A stretch of 64,000 nt of DNA from Curvibacter sp. PD_MW3 (GCA_002633085.1 NSIV01000002.1:231602-295601), one strand, 5' to 3'; counted from the first letter of the stretch, positions 11,028 to 21,245 are shown. Translations and numbers: made by a program. Notes: generated by a model not told the origin, from the letters alone.

Positions 11028-11741
11028 TCATCGGTTTTTTTCCACCGGGTTGGCGGTCAGCCAGTTAGCCGGGTAGGAGCGCATGAACTCCCGCGCCTTC
11101 TCGGGGCGGGCGCTCAGCCAGGCGTCGTAGGCGCCCTCGTTCAGAATAGCCACCATGCGCTTTTCACTGCCGGGCTGCTGGTAGCGGTGCATCAGGGCAT
11201 GGCTGTTCGCGTTCACCGTGAGCAGGGTGTAGCTGGTGATGACCTCACCGTCGGCCCCTTCCCAACGTTCCCACAAACCGGCCACGCCCATGGGTTTGCC
11301 GTCCACCCGGGCAATGCGCGTGGGCACAGCCTTGCCGCTGCGCCAGTCGTCTTCCAGAAACGCCATCATCGGCACAATGCAGCGCTGTCCGGCCAGCCAG
11401 GCATCGCGGAAGTTGTTGGAGGTGGTGACGATTTCCGAGCGGGCATTGACCAGCTTGGTGGAACGCAGCTTGGCGTCCGACGCCGACTTGACCCAGCGCG
11501 GCACCAGGCCGAACTGCCCGGCCACCAGTTCACGCTTTAGCACACGCGGCGGTGCATCAGCGGCGGCCTCTGCTTCTGCCGCCGCTTCAGCCTCGGCCGG
11601 GGCCGAGGCCGCACTCAAGCGGATGAACACACCCGGCTGGCGCGGCCACACCTGGCGGCCCACGGGTTCACTGGGGGCTTCCACATGGAAGGCGTCAGGG
11701 TAAAGGGAGGCGGTTTGCACGCTCTCGTAATGGGAACTCAT
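11028..11741 (-). CDS. SOS response-associated peptidase (SRAP/YedK/HMCES)-family protein with atypical catalytic residues
   Basis: KLVNARSEIV, CIVPMMAFLEDDWRSGKAVPTRI, GVAGLWERW, YTLLTVNANSHALM; N-terminus MSSHYESV instead of MCxxYE. Confidence 0.85.
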   Translation of the reverse strand: MSSHYESVQTASLYPDAFHVEAPSEPVGRQVWPRQPGVFIRLSAASAPAEAEAAAEAEAAADAPPRVLKRELVAGQFGLVPRWVKSASDAKLRSTKLVNARSEIVTTSNNFRDAWLAGQRCIVPMMAFLEDDWRSGKAVPTRIARVDGKPMGVAGLWERWEGADGEVITSYTLLTVNANSHALMHRYQQPGSEKRMVAILNEGAYDAWLSARPEKAREFMRSYPANWLTANPVEKNR

Positions 11742-11858
11742 GCGGCGATGCTAGCGCAATGTCTCTGCGGCCCTGCCCCGCAGCGTTTGACACTTGCCGG
11801 CATCCGTCGCATGCTTGGCACCCAATACGATTTCAGCAAGCCATCCAGGGAGGCTGTG

Positions 11859-13964
11859 ATGAAGATACTTCAGCAATGGTGTGCTCGGCTGGTCGCCGCG
11901 GTCATGGTGCTCGCGTGCCCGATGGGCGTCATCGCCCAACCCTATCCCGGCAAACCCCTGCTTCTGGTTGTTCCCTACGCTGCAGGCGGGGTTACCGACG
12001 GCTTGGCACGCCTGGTGGCCCAGCAGCTTGCGACGCGGCTAGGCCAAGCGGTGACGGTTGAGAACAAACCCGGTGCCATGGGGCAAGTCGGTTTCGAACA
12101 GGTGGCCAAGTCAGCGCCTGATGGCTACACCCTGGTGCTGGGCAACATTGGCATCTTCCCAGGCACAGCAGGCCAGGCCACGCCCCTGGTCGACCTGCAG
12201 CGAGACTTCGTTCCAGTCTCGCTGCTGGCGCAGATGCCTGTTGTGCTCATCGTTGATTCGTCTGTTCCGGCCAACTCGGTCAAGGAGCTGCTGGATTACG
12301 CCGCCGCCCGGCCCGGCCAGGTTTCCTACGGCACTTCGGAAACCGGCAGCTCAAGCCATCGGGCCGGTGAACAGTTCAGACAAGACACGAAAACGACGAT
12401 GACGCGGGCGCCCTTCCGCACGGATGCAGCCACACTCACCGCACTGGCATCCGACAACGTCAAGGTGGCCTTTGCCACCTTGGATGGCGTGGCCTTCTTC
12501 AAACCCAAAGAAAAAATTCGCGCCCTGGCGGTGACAGGCAACCATCGCTCGCCCCTGGCGCCCGGCGTTCCCACGTTCGCAGAAGCAGGCATCAAGGGGG
12601 TTGATGCCTTGTCCCAGTACGCGGTGCTGCTGCCGCGCGGCACGCCACAGGACATCGTGGCAACCCTGAACAAGGAACTCAAGGCGATCGTCCAGTCACC
12701 CGAGTTCCAGGGCCAGATTGCTGACTATGGCATTGAAACGGTTGGCTCCAGCCCCCAGGAACTGGCCGCCATCCTGGAAACGTCGCGAGCTTCGGCTCAA
12801 TGGGCCGCGGTGGTGAAAGATGGCGCAGAGCCTTCTGCAGATCAGCCTAAAGCTGCTCCGGCTACTCCGGTGGTCACGGCGCCGATTGTCATCCCGCCCC
12901 CGCCAAAGCCCGCAGCCATGCCCATACCTTCACCCGTTCCCGCGCAACCGATTCAAGTTGAGTCCTACAAGGTGGTCAAAGTCTTCTTTGGCACGGATCG
13001 GAAGCTGGTCCCCTCGGCCAGTTCACCACGCGACTTCTTTGCATCAGATCGGGGCGGTGCCATCAGCTACGGCAACTGCGAAGTCAGCATTCCGCGGGAT
13101 CACAAGATTGGAGAACTGGAAACACCATCGTTTCTTCGGAGGTATTTCGAAAACCCGGCCAAGCATGTCGTTCTGCTGCGGCTCAACCTGCGCAGCAGAA
13201 ACGAGTTCATGAGCGATCTCAACAGCACGATTGCAGAGAAGAAGACCAACTCGGCGCTGGTTTTCGTCCACGGCTACAACAACACATTCGAGGATGCCGC
13301 CCGACGCACCGCACAGATTGCACACGACATCGAATTCCCGGGGGTTCCCATGTTCTACAGCTGGCCCTCGAATGGCGCCACGCTCTCTTACGTCACGGAT
13401 GGCAACGATGCGGAGCAGGCCATCATGTACCTCAAGGCGTTTCTCAAGGACTTGGCGGTCAATTCGAAGTTCACCTCCATCACGCTGCTGGCGCACAGCA
13501 TGGGGAACCGGGTACTGACGCAGGCCTTCGCCGCACTGAAAAACGACATCAGCGCCACGAAGTTACGGGTGTTCAAGGAAATCATCCTCGCTGCGCCTGA
13601 CATTGACGCTGACGTGTTCAAGAACAATATTGCACCCGCACTTGTGGCGAGCAAAGCCTCGGTCACTTTGTATGCGTCATCTCGCGATGGGGCATTGGCG
13701 GCTGCCAAGAAAATCAATGGTGGCCCCCGGGCTGGCGATTCGGAGGGCGGGCTTGTTGTCGTCAAAGGCATCGAGACCATCGATGCCACCAACGTCGACA
13801 CCAATCTTTTCTGGGGCCTGGGTCATGCTTATGTTGCGGACAGCCGCAACATCCTGTCCGATCTGTCTTATCTCATCGTCAAGGGCCTATCCGCCCCCGC
13901 CAGGTACGGACTGGAGACGGTGCCAGACCCCAGCGGCACGCCATACTGGAAATTCAGGAACTAG
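11859..13964 (+). CDS. Fusion: Bug/TctC-like periplasmic substrate-binding domain + DUF900-like alpha/beta hydrolase
   Basis: Signal peptide then YPGKPLLLVVPYAAGGVTDGLARLVAQQL...GYTLVLGNIG (Bug family); Pro-rich linker; KVFFGTDRKLV, ALVFVHGYNNTFEDAARRTAQI, LLAHSMGNRVL (DUF900); RBS CCAGGGAGG. Confidence 0.85.
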   Translation: MKILQQWCARLVAAVMVLACPMGVIAQPYPGKPLLLVVPYAAGGVTDGLARLVAQQLATRLGQAVTVENKPGAMGQVGFEQVAKSAPDGYTLVLGNIGIFPGTAGQATPLVDLQRDFVPVSLLAQMPVVLIVDSSVPANSVKELLDYAAARPGQVSYGTSETGSSSHRAGEQFRQDTKTTMTRAPFRTDAATLTALASDNVKVAFATLDGVAFFKPKEKIRALAVTGNHRSPLAPGVPTFAEAGIKGVDALSQYAVLLPRGTPQDIVATLNKELKAIVQSPEFQGQIADYGIETVGSSPQELAAILETSRASAQWAAVVKDGAEPSADQPKAAPATPVVTAPIVIPPPPKPAAMPIPSPVPAQPIQVESYKVVKVFFGTDRKLVPSASSPRDFFASDRGGAISYGNCEVSIPRDHKIGELETPSFLRRYFENPAKHVVLLRLNLRSRNEFMSDLNSTIAEKKTNSALVFVHGYNNTFEDAARRTAQIAHDIEFPGVPMFYSWPSNGATLSYVTDGNDAEQAIMYLKAFLKDLAVNSKFTSITLLAHSMGNRVLTQAFAALKNDISATKLRVFKEIILAAPDIDADVFKNNIAPALVASKASVTLYASSRDGALAAAKKINGGPRAGDSEGGLVVVKGIETIDATNVDTNLFWGLGHAYVADSRNILSDLSYLIVKGLSAPARYGLETVPDPSGTPYWKFRN

Positions 13965-13989
13965 ACTCTCTGCAGGCGCAGATCCGCTC

Positions 13990-14044
13990 CTTTTTTGATA
14001 GCATCTTGCGCCTATTTAACGGGGCCCAAGGCTCGTTTTTATAC
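13990..14044 (+). repeat. Copy A of degenerate ~60-nt intergenic repeat family
   Basis: TTTTTTGATAGCATCTTGCGCCTATTTAACGGGGCCCAAGGCTCGTTTTTATAC; aligns by eye with copies at 23608, 35213 (minus) and 44774. Confidence 0.6.
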
Positions 14045-14156
14045 AAACATCTGCCAGCACACCATTCTTCGACCGAACGGGTCTTCGCCCAGCTACCGAG
14101 GCAGGCAATGCCCCTGCCGCCCTGCGCACTGTTGCAGCCGCGGATAATCTCGCCTC

Positions 14157-14624
14157 ATGTTGACCTCTCTCTTTCCCCTGGGCTGGCAGCACTACCTGCT
14201 GGGCGGTTTGTTGATCGGCCTTGGTACCGCGCTGTTGTTCGTCTTCACCGGCCGCATCGGCGGCATGAGCACAGTGTTTTCCAGCACCTGGTCTTACGTG
14301 GTGCGCGGGCCGTTCTTCCAGCAGCCACGCTTCACCGGCTCGCGCGGCTGGCGCCTGGTGTACGCGGCGGGGCTGATCGTGGGCGCGGCCATCTGGTGGC
14401 TGGGCTTCACTGACGGCACGCCGCTGGCCACGCGCGTCCCAGCCTGGCAACTGCTGGTAGGTGGCTTCTTTGTGGGTTACGGCGCGCGCTTGGGCAACGG
14501 CTGCACCTCGGGTCACGGCATCTGCGGGCTGGGTTCGCTGCAATGGCCGTCGCTGCTGGCGGTGTTGACCTTCATGGCCACCGCCTTCCTCACCGCCAAC
14601 CTGGCAGCGAGGTGGCTGGCATGA
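14157..14624 (+). CDS. YeeE/YedE family (sulfur-compound transport) protein
   Basis: GTALLFVFTGRIGGMSTV, GYGARLGNGCTSGHGICGLG. Confidence 0.85.
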   Translation: MLTSLFPLGWQHYLLGGLLIGLGTALLFVFTGRIGGMSTVFSSTWSYVVRGPFFQQPRFTGSRGWRLVYAAGLIVGAAIWWLGFTDGTPLATRVPAWQLLVGGFFVGYGARLGNGCTSGHGICGLGSLQWPSLLAVLTFMATAFLTANLAARWLA

Positions 14625-15055
14625 GCATTCAACAAAACACCTTGCCGCGCGCCTTGGTCACATTGGCCGCAGGCGCCCTGTTTGGCTTTGGCCTCTCGCT
14701 CTCAGGCATGGTGCGGCCCGAGGTGGTGCTGAGCTTTCTGCAGTTCTCCGACTTCGGCCTCATGCTGGTGATGGGCGGTGCCGTGCTGGTGGTGCTGCTG
14801 GCCTACAAAGGCGTTCCGCGCCTGTTGAACCGCCCGCTGCTGGGCGACTACTTTCACACCCACCCGAGCGAATGGAACCGTGACACGCTGGTGGGCGCGG
14901 CGCTGTTCGGCATCGGCTGGGGCCTGTGCGGCGTCTGCCCCGGCCCGGCGATTGCCGGTTTGGGCACCGGCAACCTGGATCTGCTGTGGGCGCTGGCCGG
15001 CATTGCGCTGGGTGCGCTGGTGCAGGGCCTGGTAGCCACACGCAAGGCCCGCTAA
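14621..15055 (+). CDS. DUF6691/YeeE-like second half protein
   Basis: ALFGFGLSLSGMVRPEVVLSFL, GWGLCGVCPGPAIAGLGTG; ATGA overlap with upstream gene. Confidence 0.85.
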   Translation: MSIQQNTLPRALVTLAAGALFGFGLSLSGMVRPEVVLSFLQFSDFGLMLVMGGAVLVVLLAYKGVPRLLNRPLLGDYFHTHPSEWNRDTLVGAALFGIGWGLCGVCPGPAIAGLGTGNLDLLWALAGIALGALVQGLVATRKAR

Positions 15056-15145
15056 AGAGGCCAGGCCGGCGGCGCGTATCGCTTGGGTGACTGCAGCGCC
15101 GGCCGGGCGCAGGCATGCTCGTGCTTCCATCTGGAAGAAGCTGCC

Positions 15146-16273
15146 ATGAATGCCAACACCTGTTTCCGTTTCTGCGTCGGCCGTGCCGACCTGCACGCCA
15201 CCCGCCTGCTGAGCGACCCCGATGCGCCGGCCGCGCGCCCCCTGGCCGAGGGCGAGGTGCGCCTGCGCGTGCAGTCGTTCGCGCTGACGGCCAACAACAT
15301 CACCTATGCCGCCTTCGGCGACAAGATGAAGTACTGGCAGTTCTTCCCCAGCGGTGCCGAGGGCTGGGGTTGCATCCCGGTCTGGGGTTTTGCCGAGGTG
15401 GAGGAGTCGCGCTGCGCCGACGTGGCCACGGGCCAGCGTGTCTACGGCTACCTGCCCATGGGCCGCTACCTGGTGGTGCAGCCTGCGCGCGTGAACCGGC
15501 GCGGCTTCATGGACGGCGCGGCGCACCGGCGCGAACTGGCCGCAGCCTACAACCAGCTGCTGTTCTGCGCCGCCGACCCGAGCTACGACGCCGCACTCGA
15601 AGGCCAGCAAGCTGTCTTGCGTCCGCTGTTCACCACCGCCTTCCTGATCGACGATTTCATGGCCGAGCACGATTTTTTCGGGGCACGCCAGCTGCTGCTG
15701 TCCAGCGCGTCGAGCAAGACCGCCTACGGCACGGCTTTCTGCCTCTCGCGCCGCGGCACCGCCGTTCCCACCGTGCACGGGCTGACCTCGGTCGGCAACC
15801 TGGGCTTCACGCAAGGGCTGGGTTGCTACGGCGCGGTGAGCACCTATGAGCAGGTGGCTGCGCTGGACCCCGGCGTGCCCACGGTGTACATCGACTTCGC
15901 GGGCAATGCCGGGCTGCGCCGCACGATCCATGAACACTTCGGCAGCGCGCTGGCCTACAGCTGCTCGGTCGGCGGCAGCCACTGGGAGTCGCTCGGCGGT
16001 GGCGGCGGCCTGCCCGGGCCGCGGCCCGAGCTGTTCTTTGCCCCGGCCCAGGCCAAGAAGCGCGCCGCGCCGCCGCCCGAGGGCTGGGGGCCCAGTGGCT
16101 TCGAGCAACGCCTGGACCAGGCCTGGCAGGCCTTCCTGCAGGCCGTGAACAACCCTAGCCAGCCCTGGCTGACGATCCGCACAGCCCAAGGTGCCGAGGC
16201 GGTGACCGCCGCCTACCAGCAGTTGCTGGCCGGCCGCAGCGATGCGCGCGAGGGGCTGATGCTGGCGCTCTGA
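15146..16273 (+). CDS. DUF2855 family protein
   Basis: LTANNITYAAFGDKMKYWQFFP, RVYGYLPMGRYLVVQP, LLLSSASSKTAYG. Confidence 0.8.
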   Translation: MNANTCFRFCVGRADLHATRLLSDPDAPAARPLAEGEVRLRVQSFALTANNITYAAFGDKMKYWQFFPSGAEGWGCIPVWGFAEVEESRCADVATGQRVYGYLPMGRYLVVQPARVNRRGFMDGAAHRRELAAAYNQLLFCAADPSYDAALEGQQAVLRPLFTTAFLIDDFMAEHDFFGARQLLLSSASSKTAYGTAFCLSRRGTAVPTVHGLTSVGNLGFTQGLGCYGAVSTYEQVAALDPGVPTVYIDFAGNAGLRRTIHEHFGSALAYSCSVGGSHWESLGGGGGLPGPRPELFFAPAQAKKRAAPPPEGWGPSGFEQRLDQAWQAFLQAVNNPSQPWLTIRTAQGAEAVTAAYQQLLAGRSDAREGLMLAL

Positions 16274-16284
16274 GTGCTCACGCG

Positions 16285-17154
16285 TTACGGCCGTGGCGCA
16301 CTGGCGGCCAGCGCCGGCGCCACAGCAGCCCCTGTGACCAGCTTACGTACCTCCATCAGCTTGGCACGCAGGCGCCGGTGGTTGACCGGGCCGGTGCGGA
16401 TCAGCATCTTCTGCCCGGCAGACAAGGCCTCCAAGCGCGGGTCGGCAAACTCGTAGCGCACCCAGGGGCGCTCGGAGGGCACCGGCCCTTTGACTTCCAC
16501 CAGTTGCACGCTGACCGGACCGTCCTGCACCGGCGCAGCCAGCAGCTTGTCGATCACCGCCACCAGCCGGTCGTTGAAGTAGCGCTTGGGAAAACCCACC
16601 TCTTCATAGGCCTGCTGGAACAGCGGGTACAGGCTGACGTACAGCTTGACGGCCTGCGCCGTGTCCACCGATTCAACGAACAGCACGAACGGGGTGTAGC
16701 GCTGGCTGTTGTCGGGGTGGATGGTCTCGGCACCAGCAGTGCCGCGGGTGCTGAAACGCCCGGGCGTGGGGTTCACCGGCCAGACCATGGGGGGTGCATG
16801 TTCGCGCGCCAGGTTGTCCACCGTGGCCACCACGCGGCGTGCAAAGCTGTCGAGCTGCAGAAAGGTGAGCACGTTCTTCTTGCCCAGCAAGTCGGTCAGC
16901 GCGGCTTGCACATAGGCATCGGAATCTGCCAGTGCCGGCAGAGGCTTGGGCGGCGCCTCGGGCTCGGCGGCGGGCACCGGGTACTGGATGGCAGGCGCGG
17001 ATGCGACCGGTGCAGGGGGCGGCGCGGCTGGCGTGACAACCGGTGGCGCAACGGGTTCGGGTTCCACCTCGCTCTGGCGCAGCCAGCCGAAGTAGGCAGC
17101 ACCCAAGGCCGCCGCCGCCAAGACGACTCCGATCACAACTCTGGATTTGCTCAT
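16285..17154 (-). CDS. DUF3014 domain protein, single N-terminal TM
   Basis: TM anchor then Pro-rich linker; ALTDLLGKKNVLTFLQLDSFARRVVATVDNLARE, RYTPFVLFVESVDTA. Confidence 0.8.
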   Translation of the reverse strand: MSKSRVVIGVVLAAAALGAAYFGWLRQSEVEPEPVAPPVVTPAAPPPAPVASAPAIQYPVPAAEPEAPPKPLPALADSDAYVQAALTDLLGKKNVLTFLQLDSFARRVVATVDNLAREHAPPMVWPVNPTPGRFSTRGTAGAETIHPDNSQRYTPFVLFVESVDTAQAVKLYVSLYPLFQQAYEEVGFPKRYFNDRLVAVIDKLLAAPVQDGPVSVQLVEVKGPVPSERPWVRYEFADPRLEALSAGQKMLIRTGPVNHRRLRAKLMEVRKLVTGAAVAPALAASAPRP

Positions 17155-17270
17155 GCCTTCCCCCTGTGCGCGCTTTTGAAAGAGAGGATTCATGCTAGCA
17201 CCGCCGGCATCGATTGCCGTGGCCGGCAGGCCCACCTACACTTCGGTTGACACATCACAGGGAGGACAAC

Positions 17271-17657
17271 ATGAGTCAGAACTTCAACCCAGTCGGCTGG
17301 TTTGAGCTGTACGTGGACGACATGGCACGCGCCAAGAAGTTTTACGAAGCGGTGTTCCAGCGGCCACTGGCCGACCTGCCTGCGTCGCAGAGCGGCGACA
17401 CGCAGATGGCACTCTTTGCCATGGACATGTCCGTCCCGGGTTGCGCCGGTGCCCTGGTCAAGAGCCCGCGCAACAAACCCGGCGGCGGCGGAACGATGGT
17501 CTACTTCACTTGCTTGGACTGCGCAGTGGAAGCGGCGCGGGCGGCTGCGGCCGGTGGCACGGTGTGCCAGCCGCGCGTGAGCATTGGCGAGTACGGCTTC
17601 ATTGCCATCGTGCAGGACACCGAGGGCAACACCATCGGCCTGCACTCGCGCCAATAA
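17271..17657 (+). CDS. VOC (glyoxalase-like) family protein
   Basis: GWFELYVDDMARAKKFYEAVF...GFIAIVQDTEGNTIGLHS. Confidence 0.9.
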   Translation: MSQNFNPVGWFELYVDDMARAKKFYEAVFQRPLADLPASQSGDTQMALFAMDMSVPGCAGALVKSPRNKPGGGGTMVYFTCLDCAVEAARAAAAGGTVCQPRVSIGEYGFIAIVQDTEGNTIGLHSRQ

Positions 17658-17667
17658 ACTCTGGCCC

Positions 17668-17994
17668 ATGGCCTACGACCTTCATCTGATCGACCTGATG
17701 CGCACAGCCGTCAGGCGGCAGCACGGTTTTACCGAAAAACGCATGTTCGGCACCTGGTGCTGGATGCATAAAGGCCACCTGGTGTGCGGCGCGGGCACGG
17801 GGCGTTATCTGTTCCGTGTGGGAAAGGCGCTGGAGACGCAAGCGCTGGCGCGCCCGGGTGCCACGCGCATGGAGGCCAGCGGCCGGCGCATGAGCGGCTT
17901 CATCTGGGTGGATGCCGATGCCGCGCTGGACGAGGGGCTGGAGAGTTGGATCGAGCTGGCCATGCAGTGCGTGCGCGGCCTGCCACCGAAGTAA
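17668..17994 (+). CDS. TfoX N-terminal domain protein
   Basis: TEKRMFGTWCWMHKGHLVCG...GRRMSGFIWVD. Confidence 0.8.
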   Translation: MAYDLHLIDLMRTAVRRQHGFTEKRMFGTWCWMHKGHLVCGAGTGRYLFRVGKALETQALARPGATRMEASGRRMSGFIWVDADAALDEGLESWIELAMQCVRGLPPK

Positions 17995-18085
17995 GAAAGC
18001 ACGCCGCGGCCGACAAGCCACCGCAGTTTCTGCTTTACCATCCAGCCATCAGGTCCCATCCCGAGACCCAACTGACGGAGGTCTT

Positions 18086-18229
18086 ATGGCCAAAGGCGAA
18101 CAGCGCAGCAACAAGATGGCGAAGAAACCCAAGAAGGACAATTCGCCGCCCAAGCCACCCTCGGGCTCGGATCGCCCCATGCCCCCCATCACCAGCGTGA
18201 TTCCGCGCGGCAAGGACAAGAACAAGTAA
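18086..18229 (+). CDS. Small Lys/Pro-rich hypothetical protein
   Basis: MAKGEQRSNKMAKKPKKDNSPPKPPSGSDRP...; RBS-like ACGGAGG upstream. Confidence 0.6.
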   Translation: MAKGEQRSNKMAKKPKKDNSPPKPPSGSDRPMPPITSVIPRGKDKNK

Positions 18230-18558
18230 GCGGCGGCCTGCACACGGCCATCGGGCGCACGGCAAATTAGAGCGCCTGCCGCCCGCCGGGCACCGCCCCG
18301 GCCAGTGCCGTACGGGGCAAGCAAGCCCTTCCCCTTTTGAACCACATCACGTTGCGGGCGACCGCCGGCTGGCGCTCGTCTTGCCGAACAGCCCGTCACC
18401 CCAATACCTTGGCTGGCGCAAGGGTTATCCCCAATCAATACCCACGCTCGTATGTCGAGATTGAGATGAGCCACCAAAAACAAGCGGCGGGAACAAGGTC
18501 CTTGACGGAGATGTAAGGCATCGACGTTCCCCTGCACACCAACAAAGGGGATCTCGAC

Positions 18559-20529
18559 ATGCGCTTCATTGGGAATCTGAAAGTCATTCATCGCTTTGCC
18601 TTGCTCGGCGCCATTGGGTTTGTGCTGACGCTCGCTCCCACCCTGCTGTACGTGCGGATCGCCTACCAGAACATGCAGGCGGCACAGGTCGAAGCACGGG
18701 GCATTCCGTTCACCAAGGCCATGCTCAAAGTGATCCAGTTGACGCAGCAGCACCGTGGCCTGAGCGCCCTGGCGCTGGGTGGCAATACGACCGCACAGTC
18801 GGACCGCAGCAACAAGCAGACCGAAGCCGACAAAGCCTATCAGGCACTGACGACGCTGATCGAGGGTGAAAGCCTGCTGGAGCCAGCCTTGAAGGCTGAA
18901 TGGCAGTCGACCCAGAAGGACTGGAAGACCCTGAGCAGCCAGGTGGCCGGCGGCAGCATGGTCGCACCGCTGAGCTTTGCAGCCCATACTGTGCTGATTG
19001 AAAAAATGCTCGCGCTGACCGATCGCCTGGCCGATGCCTTTGCCTTGTCGCTGGACCCGGAGGTCGACAGCTACCAGTTGATCCAGTCGGTGATGTATGC
19101 CTTGCCGGTGCTCAGCGAGGAGTTGGGCAAGTCACGCGCACGTGGCAGTGTCATGCTCACCAACAAGGGCGCCTCACCGGCCGAGCGTCAGACGCTGGCG
19201 GTTTTCATGGCACGGGCCCGGGTGGAAGAGGAGCGCGTCATCCTGGCGTACGGCAAGTCAGCCGCCGCCAATGGCGACGTCAAGCGGGCCCTGGATGGAC
19301 AAGTGCAGGAGATGGTGTCGTTGACGCAGCAGGCCATCAAGCTGGCGACGGAGCAGGTGATCACCCCGGAAGAGCTCAGTTATGCCGCGGGTGACTATTT
19401 CACCTTGCTCACCAAGACGATTGATGCCCAGGTCAAGCTCAACGACATGGCGATGGACGTGCTGGGCCAGTTGCTGGACAGCCGCGTCACCAACTTGCAG
19501 CGCCAATTGCTGATGCTGATTGGCGTGCTGCTCACCCTGGGTGTGCTGGGCGCGGTGGTGGGCATCGTGGCGGCACGCTCCATCACGCAGCAGCTGGGCG
19601 GCGAGCCGAGCGAGGTGATGGCGATTGCGGACGCCGTGGCCGAGGGTGACCTCAGCTCCAACATCCAGCTCCAGCCGGGTGCGCAGAGCAGCATCATGGC
19701 GGCGATGGCGGCCATGCAAAGCTCGCTGCAGCAGGTGGTCGGTACTGTTCGCCACAGCTCCGAAGCGCTGGCTTCCGCCAGTGACCAGATTGCCCAGGGC
19801 AACCAGGACCTCAGCGCTCGCACCGAAAGCCAAGCCAGCGCGTTGGAAGAAACGGCGGCCTCGATGGAAGAGCTCGGCTCCACCGTCAAACAAAATGCCG
19901 ACAACGCCCGTCAGGCCAACCAGCTGGCGCAAAGTGCCTCCACCGTGGCTGTCAAGGGCGGTGAAGTGGTGGCCCAGGTGGTCGACACCATGAAGGGCAT
20001 CAACGATTCAAGCCGCAAGATCAACGACATCATCAGCGTGATCGACGGCATTGCCTTCCAGACCAACATCCTGGCCTTGAATGCGGCAGTGGAAGCCGCC
20101 CGTGCCGGCGAACAGGGCCGCGGTTTTGCCGTGGTCGCCAGCGAGGTGCGCAGCCTGGCCGGCCGTAGTGCCGAAGCGGCGAAAGAAATCAAGACCCTGA
20201 TCGACGACAGCGTACAACGGGTGGAGCAGGGCAGTGCCCTGGTCGACCGAGCCGGCACCACCATGACCGAAGTGGTGAGCAGCATCCGAAGAGTGACCGA
20301 CATCATGGGTGAGATCAGCGCCGCCAGCTCGGAGCAGAGCGCCGGTGTGGCCCAGGTGGGTGAAGCCGTGACGCAGATGGACCAGGCGACGCAGCAGAAC
20401 GCATCGCTGGTGGAAGAGATGGCCTCGGCCGCGTCCAGCCTGCGCTCCCAGGCGCAGGAGCTGGTGCAGGCTGTGGCCGTGTTCAAGCTGTCGCAAGGCA
20501 AAGGGCCCGCCTTGCTGGCCGGCGCTTGA
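18559..20529 (+). CDS. Methyl-accepting chemotaxis protein
   Basis: TM-sensor-TM-HAMP; [18 protein letters not shown] and [33 protein letters not shown] hairpin tip. Confidence 0.95.
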   Translation: MRFIGNLKVIHRFALLGAIGFVLTLAPTLLYVRIAYQNMQAAQVEARGIPFTKAMLKVIQLTQQHRGLSALALGGNTTAQSDRSNKQTEADKAYQALTTLIEGESLLEPALKAEWQSTQKDWKTLSSQVAGGSMVAPLSFAAHTVLIEKMLALTDRLADAFALSLDPEVDSYQLIQSVMYALPVLSEELGKSRARGSVMLTNKGASPAERQTLAVFMARARVEEERVILAYGKSAAANGDVKRALDGQVQEMVSLTQQAIKLATEQVITPEELSYAAGDYFTLLTKTIDAQVKLNDMAMDVLGQLLDSRVTNLQRQLLMLIGVLLTLGVLGAVVGIVAARSITQQLGGEPSEVMAIADAVAEGDLSSNIQLQPGAQSSIMAAMAAMQSSLQQVVGTVRHSSEALASASDQIAQGNQDLSARTESQASALEETAASMEELGSTVKQNADNARQANQLAQSASTVAVKGGEVVAQVVDTMKGINDSSRKINDIISVIDGIAFQTNILALNAAVEAARAGEQGRGFAVVASEVRSLAGRSAEAAKEIKTLIDDSVQRVEQGSALVDRAGTTMTEVVSSIRRVTDIMGEISAASSEQSAGVAQVGEAVTQMDQATQQNASLVEEMASAASSLRSQAQELVQAVAVFKLSQGKGPALLAGA

Positions 20530-20654
20530 CGGCCGCGAAGGACCAAGAACGCGCCTGCCGCATCTCGCAACTTCACACTTCTTTGCCGCCCCGAGCCACG
20601 TGGCGATACCTGGCCGGGCTAGCCTCGTGCCAGGTCTCGAGACAAGGAGTGGCA

Positions 20655-21245
20655 ATGAAGAAGACCTTTTTCCTGTGGCCTCTGTTCATGCTGGTGCCCG
20701 TGCTTGGCTGGGCGCAGGCGGATGTGCCGCCTGCAGGCGAACGCACATCGCCGCCGGCATCGGTCAGCGCCCTGAATTACCCGGGCACAGCCGGCAAGTA
20801 CAACAGCACCCTGGAACAGTTGCGCGACAAGCTAACGCTGACGCTGGAACAGCAGGCGCTGTGGCGCGCTTATGAAGGCCGGGTAGACGCCTACACCGGC
20901 CAGCACCAACGGGAAAGGCCGGTGATGCCGTCACCGGAGGAAGCGGCACCCTTGCAGGTGAGCCGCCTGGTACAGAACCTGCAAAACCGCCTGGCCGCGC
21001 TGGAGGACATCGAGCAGGCCGCCAAGCAGCTGTACGCCAGCCTGAACGCAGAACAGCAAAAGACCGCCAACCAGTTGCTGCTCACGACCGTGCCGACCTT
21101 TTCTGCCCCGGCCAATGGGGGCGGCCCGGCAGACAGCCGGCGCTCGAGCGAGCGCTCTGGCAGAGAGGGACCGCGCGGCGGTGGCCCTGGCGGGGGCATG
21201 GGTGGAGGTGTAGGTGGCGGCATGAGCGGCAGAGGTGGCTTCTGA
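20655..21245 (+). CDS. Secreted protein, Spy/LTXXQ-like, Gly-rich C-terminus
   Basis: Signal peptide MKKTFFLWPLFMLVPVLGWAQA; LTLTLEQQALW; GGGPGGGMGGGVGGGMSGRGGF. Confidence 0.6.
   Translation: MKKTFFLWPLFMLVPVLGWAQADVPPAGERTSPPASVSALNYPGTAGKYNSTLEQLRDKLTLTLEQQALWRAYEGRVDAYTGQHQRERPVMPSPEEAAPLQVSRLVQNLQNRLAALEDIEQAAKQLYASLNAEQQKTANQLLLTTVPTFSAPANGGGPADSRRSSERSGREGPRGGGPGGGMGGGVGGGMSGRGGF

Noticed and set aside
11550-11620. GCC/GCT/GAG-rich imperfect repeat in the SRAP gene as a microsatellite
   Set aside because: Encodes an Ala/Glu-rich insertion in frame; imperfect, no evidence of phase variation.
14702-16189. 495-aa minus-strand ORF
   Set aside because: Antisense to YeeE-like and DUF2855 genes with recognisable motifs; low-complexity shadow translation.
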